Positions 5,235 to 5,916 of a stretch of DNA of 5,916 bases are shown here, one piece after another. The position numbers and the translations under genes were made by a program. The DNA is from an uncultured Bacteroidota bacterium (GTDB taxonomy: Bacteria; Bacteroidota; Bacteroidia; NS11-12g; UBA9320). The DNA is taken from assembly GCA_913056425.1 (NCBI GenBank), contig CAJXLR010000124.1, positions 1 through 5,916 of the forward strand. The letters run 5' to 3'. The notes under the pieces were generated by a model, which made no database searches, was not told the origin of the DNA, and saw only the letters and a list, made by a program, of their open reading frames with translations. Numbering within the stretch: the stretch's first letter is position 1; the number at the start of each line of letters is the position of its first letter.

Positions 5235-5916
5235 GTGATCGGAAAACGACATCTGGTATTGCTCATTTCCCTCCTGGTCGTAACCGCCACTCAGGCACAA
5301 GATCGACCTAAAATTGCCTATGGGTTTAATTACTATCCAGGTTTTTTGGTCGCGCATCGGGATGATTCCAAGAACCTTGAAGCGCATATTCATGGATTTG
5401 AGTTTCAGATCTCCAAGTTGCAATCGGTTCAGCCTTGGGCGAAACATTACAAAAAGCCCGAAGTGTATATGGGTTTTCTGTACATGAATCTTGGTCGCCC
5501 CAATCTCACTGGTCAGGCGTTTGCAGCGATGCCCGGCTTCGAGACATCAGTTAAAACACTTAAAAACAGTCAGATAAGATTTCGATTCAGTACAGGACTC
5601 GCCTATCTTACCAAGAAGTTTAATCCGTACGAGAATCGGCGAAATCAAGCAATAGGAAGTCACATAAACGGAGTGATGCAAGGCGTTGCAACTTGGGAGC
5701 GAAAGTTCGTGAATAACCCGTGGCACATACAGTTGGGAATAGGACTTACCCATTTTTCGAACGGAGCATTCCGAGTCCCTAATCTCGGTGTTAACATGCC
5801 TTCTCTGTACTTTGGGGCAAACTATTTGAAGGAACAAAAGCCAAGTCGGATTCGAGTTAAGGATACATTGAATCCGTATCCCTGGCAGGTATATGCGGTA
5901 TATGGTTTTAAAGAGC
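5235..5916 (+). CDS. PagL/acyloxyacyl-hydrolase-like outer-membrane protein, N-terminal part
   Basis: The frame runs from a GTG at 5235 to the window edge without a stop, giving 227 visible residues; the 3' end is missing. GTG is the only usable start near the N-terminus, because an in-frame TGA lies at 5229-5231. AAAAAAGGA (5213-5221) is a possible, rather distant ribosome binding site. Residues 1-21 form a Sec signal peptide (K4, R5, hydrophobic core, cleavage after TQA). The mature part has alternating aromatic and glycine-rich strands such as VYMGFLYMNLG and WHIQLGIGLTHFSNG, as expected of an outer-membrane barrel. HFSNG at 173-177 matches the His-x-Ser-Asn active-site motif of PagL lipid A deacylases, and PNLGVN follows. 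If it is active, the reaction would be removal of an acyl chain from lipid A at the outer membrane. In an ungapped reading Asn187 occupies the place of the PagL catalytic Glu, so the exact activity is uncertain. It is transcribed divergently from rpoD. Confidence 0.82.
   Translation, partial: MIGKRHLVLLISLLVVTATQAQDRPKIAYGFNYYPGFLVAHRDDSKNLEAHIHGFEFQISKLQSVQPWAKHYKKPEVYMGFLYMNLGRPNLTGQAFAAMPGFETSVKTLKNSQIRFRFSTGLAYLTKKFNPYENRRNQAIGSHINGVMQGVATWERKFVNNPWHIQLGIGLTHFSNGAFRVPNLGVNMPSLYFGANYLKEQKPSRIRVKDTLNPYPWQVYAVYGFKE

Noticed and set aside
5163..5447. Minus-strand open frame of 94 codons
   Set aside because: It lies mostly antisense to the PagL-like gene, whose plus-strand translation has a signal peptide and family motif; the minus-strand product resembles nothing.
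5547..5837. Minus-strand open frame of 96 codons
   Set aside because: It is wholly antisense to the PagL-like coding sequence, including its HFSNG motif, and its product shows no protein-like features.

Overview
The window looks like an ordinary chromosomal segment from a member of the Bacteroidota, probably Flavobacteriales-like. Three things point there. The primary sigma factor is the short 287-residue form that begins MRQLKI and lacks region 1.1. MetG carries the KLSTS form of the KMSKS signature. Several start regions carry close matches to the Bacteroidota -7 promoter element TAnnTTTG, while Shine-Dalgarno sequences are weak or absent. Base composition looks moderate and fairly even. 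I see no insertion sequence, phage gene, CRISPR array, rRNA or tRNA.

Layout from left to right: (1) the 3' part of an unrecognised, probably exported, beta-rich protein on the + strand (1-987). (2) metG, methionyl-tRNA synthetase with a C-terminal tRNA-binding domain, on the + strand (997-3000). It starts 9 bases after the previous stop, with its own promoter-like element overlapping that stop codon. (3) A PqqB-like metallo-beta-lactamase-fold lipoprotein on the - strand (3001-3981). Its stop codon abuts the metG stop with no base between them. (4) A strong intrinsic terminator (about 4020-4048) ending transcription of the next gene. (5) rpoD, the primary sigma factor, on the - strand (4066-4929). 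(6) A noncoding region of about 305 bases carrying the rpoD promoter and an imperfect hairpin. (7) The 5' part of a PagL/acyloxyacyl-hydrolase-like outer-membrane protein on the + strand, cut by the window end (5235-5916). It starts with GTG and has a signal peptide.

The genes do not form one pathway. Two are core housekeeping genes (metG, rpoD). The other three are probably envelope or exported proteins: the MBL lipoprotein, the PagL-like barrel and the N-terminally truncated unknown. The most coherent theme is transcriptional. The window encodes a primary sigma factor whose region 2.4 differs from E. coli sigma70 at a -10-reading position, and it also contains promoters of the matching non-E. 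coli type, including near-leaderless arrangements at metG and possibly at the MBL gene. I found no convincing undescribed multi-gene system. The items most worth a second look are the altered catalytic motifs in the MBL lipoprotein and the PagL-like protein, and the promoter and gene-end architecture.
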